A DNA stretch of 64,000 nucleotides from Pedobacter insulae (lineage in GTDB: Bacteria; Bacteroidota; Bacteroidia; Sphingobacteriales; Sphingobacteriaceae): assembly GCF_900113525.1 (NCBI RefSeq), contig NZ_FOPP01000011.1, positions 62,001 to 126,000 on the forward strand. Reading direction: 5' to 3'. Below are positions 7,467 through 15,637 of the stretch, piece after piece (positions within the stretch are counted from its first letter, which is position 1; each line of letters starts with the position of its first letter). The notes beneath the pieces are model-generated. The model was not told the origin of the DNA, searched no databases, and worked only from the letters and a program-made list of their open reading frames with translations. The translations under genes were made by a program, and so were the position numbers.

Positions 7467-8804
7467 ATGATGTTACCTGTAAACAGTTTTGTTGATTATA
7501 TCAAAAAAAATAGCCTTTTTACCCCAGAGGATAAAATTCTATTGGCCGTAAGCGGTGGTAAAGACTCTGTTCTCATGGCTCAGCTATTTAAACTCGCAGG
7601 GTTTAATTTTAGTATAGCCCATTGCAATTTTAATTTGAGAGGCGATGAGTCACAGCGGGATGAAGCTTTTGTAAAGTTATTGGCGGCTATTTTGGAAGTG
7701 CCGTTTTATGTAAACCATTTTGAAACAAAAAGTTTTGCCAAGGAACATCAATTATCTACTCAAATGGCCGCAAGAACATTACGGTATAATTGGTTTGAGG
7801 AAGTGAGAACTCAATACAAGTATCATTACATAGCGGTAGCTCATCATCAGAATGATTCTATTGAAACATTATTGCTGAATTTAACCAGAGGGACAGGAAT
7901 TAGCGGGATGCATGGCATTTTGCCGAAAAGAGGATATCTCATCAGGCCGTTGTTGTTTTTATCAAGACAACAAATTGACGATTTAGTCAATGAAAACCAT
8001 ATCGATTTTGTAGAAGATAGTTCCAATCAAAGTGACAATTATGCGCGTAATAGCATTCGACTTAACGTTGTTCCTGTTTTAAAGGAACTGAATCCAAGTT
8101 TGGAAGAAACTTTTGTGCAGAATTTTATCCGTTTCGCCGAAACTGAAATGGTGTTACAAAATGTAATAGCGCAAACAAGGAGCAGTTTATGTGAAAATCG
8201 AAATGGTGATATTTATATTTCGATCGACAAGATTAACCTGTTGCAACCCCAGCGTTTATTGTTCTTTGAGCTGCTTAAGCCTTATCATTTTGCATCCGCT
8301 GTTGTGGAAGAAATTTTACAATCCTTAACTAAACAAAGCGGCACCCTGTTTTATAGTCATACTCATTGCTTAACAATAGATAGGAGCGAAGTTATCATTT
8401 CACCATTGCGGGAATCAGCGCATACAGCCAATCGTTTCATCCATTCGGATGATGAAGCCATATGGATAGGTAGTCAACGAATGATAATGACCCATACTTC
8501 TTCAACTTATTTCGAATCGAATTTGAATAAGCTATTTGTAGATTCAGACCAGCTAATATTTCCTCTGGTTCTGCGTTTCTGGCAGGATGGAGATCGGTTT
8601 ATGCCGCTAGGAATGCAGCATCATAAAAAGGTGAGCGACTTCTTAATCAGTCAAAAGATCCCAATTCCCAACAAATCAAAAATTCCATTACTGGTGAATG
8701 GCAATGGTGAAATAATATGGGTGGTTGGATTAAGGCAGGATAATAGATACAAAGTAAAGGCAACAACAAAAAAAGTTGTTATATTCGAACTATTAAATCA
8801 ATAA
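7467..8804 (+). CDS. tilS: tRNA(Ile)-lysidine synthase
   Basis: Attaches lysine to C34 of the CAU-anticodon isoleucine tRNA, changing its specificity from AUG to AUA. 445 residues. The ATP pyrophosphatase loop AVSGGKDSVLMA lies near 27-38. The N-terminal PP-ATPase domain continues to about 215 (HCNFNLRGDES, AHHQNDSIETLLLNL, PLLFLSRQQI, DSSNQSDNYARN). A linker precedes the TilS C-terminal domain (about 365-445, with RFWQDGDRFMPLGM and KKVSDFLISQKIP). Two adjacent ATGs open the frame and either could be used. It is divergent from the OstA-like gene with 68 bp between them. Its stop codon lies in the first copy of a 53-bp tandem duplication. Confidence 0.95.
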   Translation: MMLPVNSFVDYIKKNSLFTPEDKILLAVSGGKDSVLMAQLFKLAGFNFSIAHCNFNLRGDESQRDEAFVKLLAAILEVPFYVNHFETKSFAKEHQLSTQMAARTLRYNWFEEVRTQYKYHYIAVAHHQNDSIETLLLNLTRGTGISGMHGILPKRGYLIRPLLFLSRQQIDDLVNENHIDFVEDSSNQSDNYARNSIRLNVVPVLKELNPSLEETFVQNFIRFAETEMVLQNVIAQTRSSLCENRNGDIYISIDKINLLQPQRLLFFELLKPYHFASAVVEEILQSLTKQSGTLFYSHTHCLTIDRSEVIISPLRESAHTANRFIHSDDEAIWIGSQRMIMTHTSSTYFESNLNKLFVDSDQLIFPLVLRFWQDGDRFMPLGMQHHKKVSDFLISQKIPIPNKSKIPLLVNGNGEIIWVVGLRQDNRYKVKATTKKVVIFELLNQ

Positions 8805-8910
8805 CCGAACTTGTGAGCTCATTGATACCTTTAAAACATTATACCTACTATCAATAACCGAACTTGTGAGCTCATTGATACCTTTAAAACATTATACCTA
8901 CTATCAATAA
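8797..8910. repeat. Perfect 53-bp tandem duplication between tilS and the next gene
   Basis: Two identical copies of a 53-bp unit (8797-8849 and 8850-8902) plus 8 bases of a third. The first copy contains the tilS stop codon and the partial third copy ends at the ATG of the next gene. Each unit holds an inverted pair ATTGATA/TATCAAT spanning about 35 bp, so the duplication doubles a possible hairpin. With no differences between copies, the duplication is recent or maintained. Confidence 0.9.
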
Positions 8911-9392
8911 TGGATCAGAAACACGTTTATATCGAAAAGCAATACATTGGGAGGGATTACATTCGCATTTGTATCAGGTTAATTATGGCTGCTTTTTGCT
9001 TTGGTGCTTATGTATATGAGCGCGATCGTGACAATACTGTTGATCTTTTTCTGGTAGTTGGCTTCGGGATTATAGGCGTTTCTATTATACTTTTATTTCT
9101 TATCCAGTATAAAATTCGTATAGAAAATAAAAGCGTGATAATTGATGGCTTGTGGACTGCCAAAAAAGTTAAAATTGATTTGAATAGTATCGTTAAAGTA
9201 AGGAAAGACACCTATAGTAGCTATTTATTTAATAACCCAGTATATAATTTACATAAAAAGGGGAGTATACGTTTTTATTCTTCTGGTAAGGATGCGATTG
9301 TATTAACAGATCGTGATGGGTTAGAATATTTTATTGGAACTCAACGACCGAATGAAATGTATCTGGTTATTCAGGACGAAATGAAGCAGTAG
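8910..9392 (+). CDS. Hypothetical two-helix membrane protein, PH-like C-terminus
   Basis: 160 residues. Two predicted membrane helices at about 18-36 and 45-67 are separated by a short charged turn, then a soluble stretch of about 90 residues with alternating strands (VIIDGLWTAKKVKIDLNSI, IRFYSSGKDAIVLTDRDGLEYFIGTQ). The arrangement of two helices followed by a beta-rich domain is like bacterial PH-domain (YdbT/YdbS-type) membrane proteins, but I cannot name a family with confidence. It directly follows the 53-bp duplication and is followed 6 bp later by a secreted coiled-coil protein, so the two may form an operon. Confidence 0.6.
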   Translation: MDQKHVYIEKQYIGRDYIRICIRLIMAAFCFGAYVYERDRDNTVDLFLVVGFGIIGVSIILLFLIQYKIRIENKSVIIDGLWTAKKVKIDLNSIVKVRKDTYSSYLFNNPVYNLHKKGSIRFYSSGKDAIVLTDRDGLEYFIGTQRPNEMYLVIQDEMKQ

Positions 9393-9398
9393 TTTGAT

Positions 9399-9878
9399 AT
9401 GATGATGAACTTTAGATATACCTTTTTAGCCACAGCGCTCGCATTAGTATTTACAACCGGACTAAAGGCCCAAACGTACATGCCTAAAGTATCTAAAGAT
9501 TCTTTGGGTATTCTCGAGGATCGTATTGCTGTTTTAAAAGCCACTTTAAAACTTCACGAGCTTAAGGTTAAAGAGGCAGAGGAAGAGAAAGACGTTGAAA
9601 AGCTTAGGATAAAACTAATAAAGGCGAATGCCGACTCGAAGGAATCGGCATCAAAGAACGACGATCTTTCAAAGAAGTTTGGTACCGGAACTTTAGATGC
9701 CAAAGCGATACAGAAAATTGCAAAAAGAGCGAAAGACGATATGAACGATGCACAAAAGGCGTTGGATTCTTATGACAAGCAGAAAAAGAGAGTAGAAGAT
9801 ATTAGGTCGGAAATACGGGTGGAGGAAGAAAAACTGCTAGGGATGAAACCACTTGTGAGTTTTATTACCCACAGATAA
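9399..9878 (+). CDS. Secreted coiled-coil protein of unknown function
   Basis: 159 residues. A signal peptide (hydrophobic 8-22, ending LKAQ) is followed by two highly charged helical stretches (about 35-80 and 95-150), rich in Lys, Glu and Asp with heptad-like spacing, so a periplasmic or envelope coiled coil is likely. Three consecutive ATGs open the frame. I do not recognise the family. The last residues (about FITHR) run into a CCACAGATAACACAAATT motif of the type seen in repeats around GxxExxY genes, so the C-terminus may have been altered by that sequence. Confidence 0.55.
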   Translation: MMMNFRYTFLATALALVFTTGLKAQTYMPKVSKDSLGILEDRIAVLKATLKLHELKVKEAEEEKDVEKLRIKLIKANADSKESASKNDDLSKKFGTGTLDAKAIQKIAKRAKDDMNDAQKALDSYDKQKKRVEDIRSEIRVEEEKLLGMKPLVSFITHR

Positions 9879-9928
9879 CACAAATTAGCTAAGATATAGG
9901 TTAATTTGCGTAAGACATATACGTATTA

Positions 9929-11068
9929 ATGAAAATAGGAATTGTTTGTTACCCTACATTTGGCGGAAGTGGCGTAGTCGCTACAGAATTAGGTAAAGCC
10001 TTGGCCAATGCGGGCCATCAGGTTCATTTTATCACTTATAGCCAGCCTGCGCGACTTGATTTTTTTTCAGCAAATTTATTTTACCATGAGGTTTCGGTAA
10101 GGGATTACCCCTTGTTCGATTATGCTCCTTATGAATCGGCTTTAGCCAGTAAACTGGTAGATGTTGTCCGTTTTGAAAAATTGGATATATTACATGTGCA
10201 TTATGCGATACCCCATGCGTCTGCAGCTTTTATGGCGAAGCAAATTTTAGCAACCTTTGGTATCAATATTCCTTTTGTGACTACGTTGCATGGTACAGAT
10301 ATTACCCTTGTAGGGAAAGATGCAACTTATAAACCAGTTGTGACGTTCTCGATTAACCAAAGCGACGGTGTAACAACGGTTTCTGAAGATTTAAAAGAAG
10401 ATACTTACAGTCATTTTGATATCAAAAAAAATATTAAGGTTATCCCTAATTTCATAGACTTTAATAGGTTTAGCTTACAACCTAAAGACCATTTTAAGAA
10501 AGCGATAGCGCCCAACAATGAACGGATTTTAATCCATACCTCTAACTTTAGAAAAGTAAAACGCACGGAAGATGTGATTAAGATGTTTCAAAAAGTGCAG
10601 GCAAAACTACCATCAAAGTTATTAATGGTGGGCGACGGTCCGGAGCGTACTGCCAATGAACAACTGTGTCGCGAACTTAATATTTGCGAAAATGTACGGT
10701 TTTTAGGGAAACAAGATGCGGTTGAGGAAATTTTATCGGTTTCCGATTTGTTTATTATGCCCTCCGAATCGGAGAGTTTCGGTTTAGCCGCCTTAGAGGC
10801 TATGGCCTGTAAAGTGCCTGTTATCACTTCTAACGCAGGGGGATTGCCCGAATTAAATATCGACGATTATTGCGGGTATATGTGTAATGTTGGCGATGTT
10901 GATGACATGGCGAACAAAGCGATTACCATTTTAAGTAACGAAGATACCTTGCGCTATTTTAAAGAAAACGCCTTAAAGAGAGCACAGGACTTCGATCTTA
11001 AAAAGATATTGCCCATGTATATAGACCTTTATACAGAGGTTTTAGCCCAGTCGGTAGCAGTGAGCTAA
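9929..11068 (+). CDS. bshA: N-acetyl-alpha-D-glucosaminyl L-malate synthase
   Basis: First enzyme of bacillithiol synthesis: joins UDP-GlcNAc to L-malate. 379 residues, GT4 (GT-B) fold. The start MKIGIVCYPTFGGSGVVATE and the segment VHFITYSQPARL are diagnostic of BshA within GT4. Later motifs are TLHGTDITLVG, TSNFRKVKR, LLMVGDGPER and the nucleotide-sugar loop PSESESFGLAALEAMA. Bacillithiol use is supported independently by ytxJ at 29628. The bshB and bshC genes are not in the window. It ends 6 bp from the convergent lactonase gene. Confidence 0.93.
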   Translation: MKIGIVCYPTFGGSGVVATELGKALANAGHQVHFITYSQPARLDFFSANLFYHEVSVRDYPLFDYAPYESALASKLVDVVRFEKLDILHVHYAIPHASAAFMAKQILATFGINIPFVTTLHGTDITLVGKDATYKPVVTFSINQSDGVTTVSEDLKEDTYSHFDIKKNIKVIPNFIDFNRFSLQPKDHFKKAIAPNNERILIHTSNFRKVKRTEDVIKMFQKVQAKLPSKLLMVGDGPERTANEQLCRELNICENVRFLGKQDAVEEILSVSDLFIMPSESESFGLAALEAMACKVPVITSNAGGLPELNIDDYCGYMCNVGDVDDMANKAITILSNEDTLRYFKENALKRAQDFDLKKILPMYIDLYTEVLAQSVAVS

Positions 11069-11074
11069 AAAACT

Positions 11075-12178
11075 TTAAATTTTACTGAAGATTAAACAAA
11101 CCGGCGCACCAACCTGTATTCTTTTTCCGCTGTCGGTTAATTTTCCTGTTGTTTTATCACGGTTAAAAATAACCACGTCATTGGTATACTGATGTGCCAC
11201 TAATAAAAAGTCGCCACTTGGATCTATGCTGAAATTTCTGGGCCCTTTTCCTAGCGTGCTTACAATTTCTACGAGCTTTAGCGTTCCGCCCGACTGGATT
11301 TTAAACACACTTAGCGTATTTGCTTCTCCTCTATTACTTTGATATAGGAATTTACCATCTTCCGATACATGAATGTCTGCAGCATCAATTTTTCCAGAAA
11401 AATCTTTCGGGGTAGTTTCAATTTCTTGTATTTTTTGCAAATTGGCGTTTGAATAACGATAAGCTGTTATTTTTCCATTAAATTCATGGGTAAGGTAAGC
11501 AAATTTGCCATTCGGACTAAAAGTTAAGTGCCTGGGGCCGCTGCCAGGATTGGTTTTAGTAACACTTTTACGAATTAACGTTCCGGGATGATTAGTTTCA
11601 GTCGCATAAACGTAAATTTGATCTTCTCCTAAATCTGTAACAATATATTTTTTATCAGGGGTTAGTTGTATCTGGTGTACATGAGAACTTAACTGGCGCT
11701 TCGGATCAATACTTTTCCCCGTATGTTGTATCACTTGTTTGGTGTCTAAAAACTTTCCGTCTTTGCCAGTGCTAAGAGCAGTAATACTTCCTCCCGAATA
11801 ATTTGCTGTTAAAACTTTTTTGCCATTCGTGATAATGTAGCAAGGATCGGCCCCTTCAGGTGATTTTCTGTCTAAAAATTCAAGCGTCCCACTTTTAGAG
11901 TCGAAGCTGAATGCGCTTACTCCGCTTTCTTTTCCATTCTCATTTACACTGTACAGAAATTTATTGTCACTACTAAGGGCTAAGTAACTTGGGTTCACCA
12001 CGTTTTTAGCAATGCTTTTTAATTTCGTATCGGCATTTGAGCTATTAAAATCATACACATATATCCCTTCACTCGTACCTTTATTGGTGTAGGTTCCAAT
12101 GAGGAGGTTGTATTTTTGAGCTTTAGCGTGATTCGCTAGCAGAAAAATTGAAAATAGCAGTAAGACGTTCTTTTGCAT
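11075..12178 (-). CDS. Lactonase family protein (6-phosphogluconolactonase, beta-propeller)
   Basis: 367 residues, seven-bladed propeller of the YbhE type. A signal peptide (about 1-20, ending AKAQ) directs it out of the cytoplasm, which is common in Bacteroidota but unlike the cytoplasmic E. coli enzyme. Blade repeats such as NPSYLALSSDNKFLYSVNE, SHVHQIQLTPDKKYIV, GPRHLTFSPNGKFAYLTHE and DIHVSEDGKFLYQSNRG are clear. The real substrate of the exported form is uncertain. It lies between convergent bshA and the pseudouridine synthase gene, 32 bp downstream of the latter. Confidence 0.82.
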   Translation of the reverse strand: MQKNVLLLFSIFLLANHAKAQKYNLLIGTYTNKGTSEGIYVYDFNSSNADTKLKSIAKNVVNPSYLALSSDNKFLYSVNENGKESGVSAFSFDSKSGTLEFLDRKSPEGADPCYIITNGKKVLTANYSGGSITALSTGKDGKFLDTKQVIQHTGKSIDPKRQLSSHVHQIQLTPDKKYIVTDLGEDQIYVYATETNHPGTLIRKSVTKTNPGSGPRHLTFSPNGKFAYLTHEFNGKITAYRYSNANLQKIQEIETTPKDFSGKIDAADIHVSEDGKFLYQSNRGEANTLSVFKIQSGGTLKLVEIVSTLGKGPRNFSIDPSGDFLLVAHQYTNDVVIFNRDKTTGKLTDSGKRIQVGAPVCLIFSKI

Positions 12179-12210
12179 AATGTTGATTTTAACGCAAAGT
12201 TTAAATTAGC

Positions 12211-13530
12211 TTATTTTATCAGATGCTTAATCTGGATAAGCTCATGTTCTTCTAAAAAGCGCCATCTACCACGCGGTAAATCCTTTTTGGTTAAATTGCC
12301 ATACACAACGCGGTCTAACTTCACTACATCATATCCTAAATGTTCGAAGATACGACGTACAATACGGTTTTTTCCACTATGTATTTGGATGCCTACTTCT
12401 TTCTTGCTTGCTCCGGCAACATAGGATACGTTATCTGGTTTAATCAAGCCATCTTCAAGCTCTAAACCGAACTGAATTTTATTGAAGTCACCCTGACTTA
12501 AATTTTTGCTTAACTCCACGTGGTAAATTTTTGTAATACCATTTTTTGGATGGGATAATTTATCAGCAAGATCTCCGTCATTAGTCATTAAAATCAGTCC
12601 AGTAGTATTTCTGTCTAAACGACCCACCGGATAAATACGTTCCCTGCTTGCTTTTTCAACCAATTGCATCACCGTTTTACGTTCTTGTGGATCGTCTGTA
12701 GTGGTAATGTAATCTTTAGGTTTATTTAATAAAACGTACACTTTCTTTTCACGTTTTAGTAGCTCGCCATTGTAGCGTACTTCATCTTTATAGGGATCAA
12801 CTTTGTGACCTAACTCTGTTACTGGGATATTGTTTACAGAAACAACGCCTGCCTCAATGAGTTCATCAGCCTTACGGCGAGAGCAAATTCCTGAATTGGC
12901 AATATAACGGTTCAAACGAATCAGTCCGTCATCTTTAGGCTCGGCCGTTTTTCTTGCTCTAGTTGTTGGGGCAACTCTTTCACCACGATCATCTTTGCGT
13001 TTAAAGTCGCCATCTTCACGTTTTCTATACGGGCGGCTATCTGTGCTTCTTGATGAACCTCCCTTTTTGTCTGCGAATTTAGATTTGTCGCCGTCTGTTA
13101 TATAATTGTCTTTTTTAACGTAGCTCCGTTTACCTTCCTTAGCTTCATCTCTCGAACTTCCTTCTTTGTAGGCTTTAGGCTTGTAAGTTGAGCTTCCAGA
13201 GTCTTTCTTTTCCCAAGGTTTAAAACCACCTTTACCTTCGCTTTTTGGCTTGTATGAGTTTGATGCGCCACTGAAATCTTTTCCGGCTGATGGCCTTGCT
13301 GAATATGGCTTTGAATCGCCGTCTCTTGAAGTTCTTGGTTTATATGCTGGCTTATCGCCTGAGGCTAAAGGTTTGCGTTTATCTCTATCCTCTTTGTCGG
13401 AATTGCTTTTTCCGTCCTTTTCACTGTATCTTCCCTTGGGTTTATCGGTGCCAGCAGGTCTTCTGCTTTTGCTTCCTTCGCCCGCTTTGGACTTGTCATC
13501 GCGACTGTTCCTGTTGTTATTTCTTATCAT
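12211..13530 (-). CDS. RluB/RsuA-type rRNA pseudouridine synthase with long basic tail
   Basis: 439 residues. Residues 1-200 are a low-complexity, Lys/Arg/Ser/Asp/Gly-rich tail that is probably disordered and RNA-binding. An S4 domain begins at about 204 (IRLNRYIANSGICSRRKADEL). The synthase domain follows, with VGRLDRNTTGL at 302-312, where Asp306 is the expected catalytic residue, and the C-terminal IHSGKNRIVRRIFEHLGYDV. It converts a uridine in 23S (RluB) or 16S (RsuA) rRNA to pseudouridine; the exact site cannot be read from sequence. Such tails are known in Bacteroidota homologs. A TAAGTTTG box is 33 bp ahead of the start. Confidence 0.88.
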   Translation of the reverse strand: MIRNNNRNSRDDKSKAGEGSKSRRPAGTDKPKGRYSEKDGKSNSDKEDRDKRKPLASGDKPAYKPRTSRDGDSKPYSARPSAGKDFSGASNSYKPKSEGKGGFKPWEKKDSGSSTYKPKAYKEGSSRDEAKEGKRSYVKKDNYITDGDKSKFADKKGGSSRSTDSRPYRKREDGDFKRKDDRGERVAPTTRARKTAEPKDDGLIRLNRYIANSGICSRRKADELIEAGVVSVNNIPVTELGHKVDPYKDEVRYNGELLKREKKVYVLLNKPKDYITTTDDPQERKTVMQLVEKASRERIYPVGRLDRNTTGLILMTNDGDLADKLSHPKNGITKIYHVELSKNLSQGDFNKIQFGLELEDGLIKPDNVSYVAGASKKEVGIQIHSGKNRIVRRIFEHLGYDVVKLDRVVYGNLTKKDLPRGRWRFLEEHELIQIKHLIK

Positions 13531-13563
13531 GATATGCCTTTAACCACATAATTTATGCGGGTA

Positions 13564-13571
13564 CAAACTTA
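13564..13571 (-). promoter_or_regulatory. Promoter -7 box (TAAGTTTG) of the pseudouridine synthase gene
   Basis: Minus strand TAAGTTTG, 33 bp before the ATG. Matches the TAnnTTTG element; no convincing -33 element. Confidence 0.4.
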
Positions 13572-13656
13572 CGAAAAAAATGATGTTATTTCAATTAATT
13601 AAAAACGCCGTTTAAATAACCTTAAGCAGTGATTTTGAGGCTTATTTTTGTAACTA

Positions 13657-13688
13657 TTTGATAATTAGATTAATATATTGTACCTTTG
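13657..13688 (+). promoter_or_regulatory. Promoter of the lytic transglycosylase gene
   Basis: TTTG at 13657-13660 and TACCTTTG at 13681-13688, separated by 20 bases, match both Bacteroidota vegetative promoter elements. The start codon follows 38 bases later. Confidence 0.65.
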
Positions 13689-13726
13689 TCGTCAATTTAT
13701 AATTGTTCACCAAAAAAAGGAGGAAG

Positions 13727-14503
13727 ATGATAAAGAAACACCTCATTCCATCGACGGTAATCATAGCATTATTAGTGATGGCAAAAGTGTTTGCTTACAC
13801 ACTACCAGAAAATGAAAAAACACCACTAAAGAATAACAATCTCACCACCATAATAGAAGAACCTGAAGAGCCAGAATTTACAATAGCTCAGTTAGCATTT
13901 GCCGATGAAAACCTGCCTTTGGGCGATGATAAAGTAATTGGTAAAATGAAGAAAGTTTTGGCGTCTTTTGGCTACCAAAGTTTACAAACCAACCGCTTAC
14001 ATCGTAAGGCAGCAGAATGGTTTCCGGTAATCGAACCTATTTTAGCATCTTATGGCATTCCCAATGACTTTAAGTACATGCCCCTTGTCGAGTCCGGCTT
14101 GCAAAGCGGAACCTCACCGAAGGGAGCATCCGGGTTTTGGCAATTTATGCCAGGAACTGCACGTATGTATGGCCTAAAGGTAAATAGCCAAATTGATGAG
14201 CGTAACAATCTGCGTAAATCTACCATTGCAGCATGCAAGTACATTAAAGAGCTATACGGCATCTTTAACAGCTGGACATTGGTTGCGGCGGCGTATAATG
14301 TTGGTGATGTGCACATGAAGAAGCAGATCAATAAGCAAAATCAAGACAATTATTTCAAAATGAAGTTAAATCGGGAAACAGGTGGATATGTTTACAAGTT
14401 AATTTCAATGAAAGAAATTCTTGAAAACCCTGTTCGAAATGGCTACTCGAGTCAGAAGGCATTAATTGCCTATACAGAAAGCCCGTCGAGCACAATAGAA
14501 TAA
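13727..14503 (+). CDS. Lytic transglycosylase (SLT/MltD-type domain)
   Basis: Cleaves the glycan strand of peptidoglycan. 258 residues from the ATG at 13727. I prefer this over an upstream TTG because a strong Shine-Dalgarno AAGGAGGAAG immediately precedes it, unusual in this group, and the protein then begins with a clean signal peptide (about 1-22). The catalytic domain has the transglycosylase order: MPLVESGLQSG (catalytic Glu), GASGFWQFMPGTARMYGL, DERNNLRKSTIAACKYIKEL and WTLVAAAYNVG. There is no LysM repeat, so it is shorter than MltD. A full promoter lies upstream. Confidence 0.88.
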   Translation: MIKKHLIPSTVIIALLVMAKVFAYTLPENEKTPLKNNNLTTIIEEPEEPEFTIAQLAFADENLPLGDDKVIGKMKKVLASFGYQSLQTNRLHRKAAEWFPVIEPILASYGIPNDFKYMPLVESGLQSGTSPKGASGFWQFMPGTARMYGLKVNSQIDERNNLRKSTIAACKYIKELYGIFNSWTLVAAAYNVGDVHMKKQINKQNQDNYFKMKLNRETGGYVYKLISMKEILENPVRNGYSSQKALIAYTESPSSTIE

Positions 14504-14555
14504 CTTAAGGCTTACGAAGTTTGCTAACTTTGTAAGCCCTGTTGTTGATTTTGCT

Positions 14556-14563
14556 TATTTTTG
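14556..14563 (+). promoter_or_regulatory. Promoter -7 box (TATTTTTG) 4 bp before the PaaE-like start
   Basis: TATTTTTG ends 4 bases before the ATG at 14568. A TTTG at 14529-14532 could be the -33 element at 23-base spacing. A leaderless transcript is predicted. Confidence 0.45.
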
Positions 14564-14567
14564 CAAT

Positions 14568-15620
14568 ATGTCCTTGCAAAAACTCCGCGTAATTTCAGTA
14601 AGTAAACAACCTACAGAGGTGATCAAGATTTGTTTTGAAACACTTAATGGTGAATCCTTACACTATCAAGCGGGACAGTTTTTAACGCTAGTATTCGATG
14701 TTCATCAAAAGCAATTGCGAAGATCCTATTCTTTTTGCAGTTCACCTGCGGTTGATGAGCCCATCGCTATTGCAGTAAAGCTGGTTGAGAATGGAGAAAT
14801 ATCCAGGTTTATCCACCATCAGCTAAGCGCTGGAGATGTTGTTCAAATTGCCGAGCCTAACGGGCAATTTGTGTACGAACCCAAACTCAAAACACCAAGA
14901 ACGATCTTTTTATTTGCAGCTGGAGTAGGTGTTACCCCTTTATTTTCTATTTTAAAGACGGCATTGCTTAAAGAACCCACTGCTAAGCTTGTGCTGGTTT
15001 ACAGTAGTAGGAGTGCAGATCAAACACTGTTTGCGGCCGACATTCAAAGGTGGCAGCTTTTGCACCCTGCCCGCCTTACCGTAGTCCACCTATATAGTAA
15101 TAGCAAGAATTTATTTCGTGCAAGGCTAAATGGTATCTTAATTAATCAGCTGGTGAAGGAGAATATGGAGTTTGATCCAAACGATTCCCTGTTTTACATT
15201 TGCGGACCGGTTGATTATATGGATGTTTGCCGTATTACTTTATTAAGTGCAGGGTTTAAATCCGATCAGCTTAAACGTGAAACTTTTGTGTTGCCGGAAG
15301 ACGAAGTGGATGAAGACGATAGCACGGAGAAGGTAGTAGATAAAAATACCTACTCAATCGTTTTGCATTTCAACGGAAAAGAACATCGTTTGTTGGTGCC
15401 TTATCCTAAAAGAATTTTAGAGGTTGCTTTAGAAAACAATATAAATTTGCCTTATAGTTGTAGTGGTGGGGTGTGTAGTACCTGCATTGCTAATTGCATA
15501 CAGGGTGGGGTACGGATGGATTATAACGAGGTATTAACAGACGATGAAATTGCTCGTGGCAGAGTATTGGTGTGCACGGGGCATCCCACCGAGAATGAAA
15601 CAATTATTTCTTGGGAATAA
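14568..15620 (+). CDS. PaaE-like ferredoxin reductase with C-terminal 2Fe-2S domain
   Basis: 350 residues in three domains. The FAD-binding barrel (about 1-100) carries RRSYSFCSSP, the NAD(P)-binding domain (about 105-235) has FAAGVGVTPLFSIL and YICGPVDYMD, and the plant-type 2Fe-2S domain (about 262-350) has cluster ligands Cys298, Cys303, Cys306 and Cys336. This is the architecture of PaaE, the reductase of phenylacetyl-CoA epoxidase. No paaABCD genes are nearby, so here it is an orphan reductase whose oxygenase or acceptor partner is unknown. It converges on the pirin gene with 17 bp between stops. Confidence 0.85.
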   Translation: MSLQKLRVISVSKQPTEVIKICFETLNGESLHYQAGQFLTLVFDVHQKQLRRSYSFCSSPAVDEPIAIAVKLVENGEISRFIHHQLSAGDVVQIAEPNGQFVYEPKLKTPRTIFLFAAGVGVTPLFSILKTALLKEPTAKLVLVYSSRSADQTLFAADIQRWQLLHPARLTVVHLYSNSKNLFRARLNGILINQLVKENMEFDPNDSLFYICGPVDYMDVCRITLLSAGFKSDQLKRETFVLPEDEVDEDDSTEKVVDKNTYSIVLHFNGKEHRLLVPYPKRILEVALENNINLPYSCSGGVCSTCIANCIQGGVRMDYNEVLTDDEIARGRVLVCTGHPTENETIISWE

Positions 15621-15637
15621 TGCGGGGCGCTTGTAGT

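Noticed and set aside
12173..12424. Plus-strand open frame at the end of the pseudouridine synthase gene
   Set aside because: Antisense to a well-supported gene, and no recognisable features.
13250..13543. Hydrophobic plus-strand frame opposite the basic tail of the pseudouridine synthase
   Set aside because: Leu/Ser-rich antisense of a Lys/Arg/Ser-rich tail; an artefact of codon complementarity.
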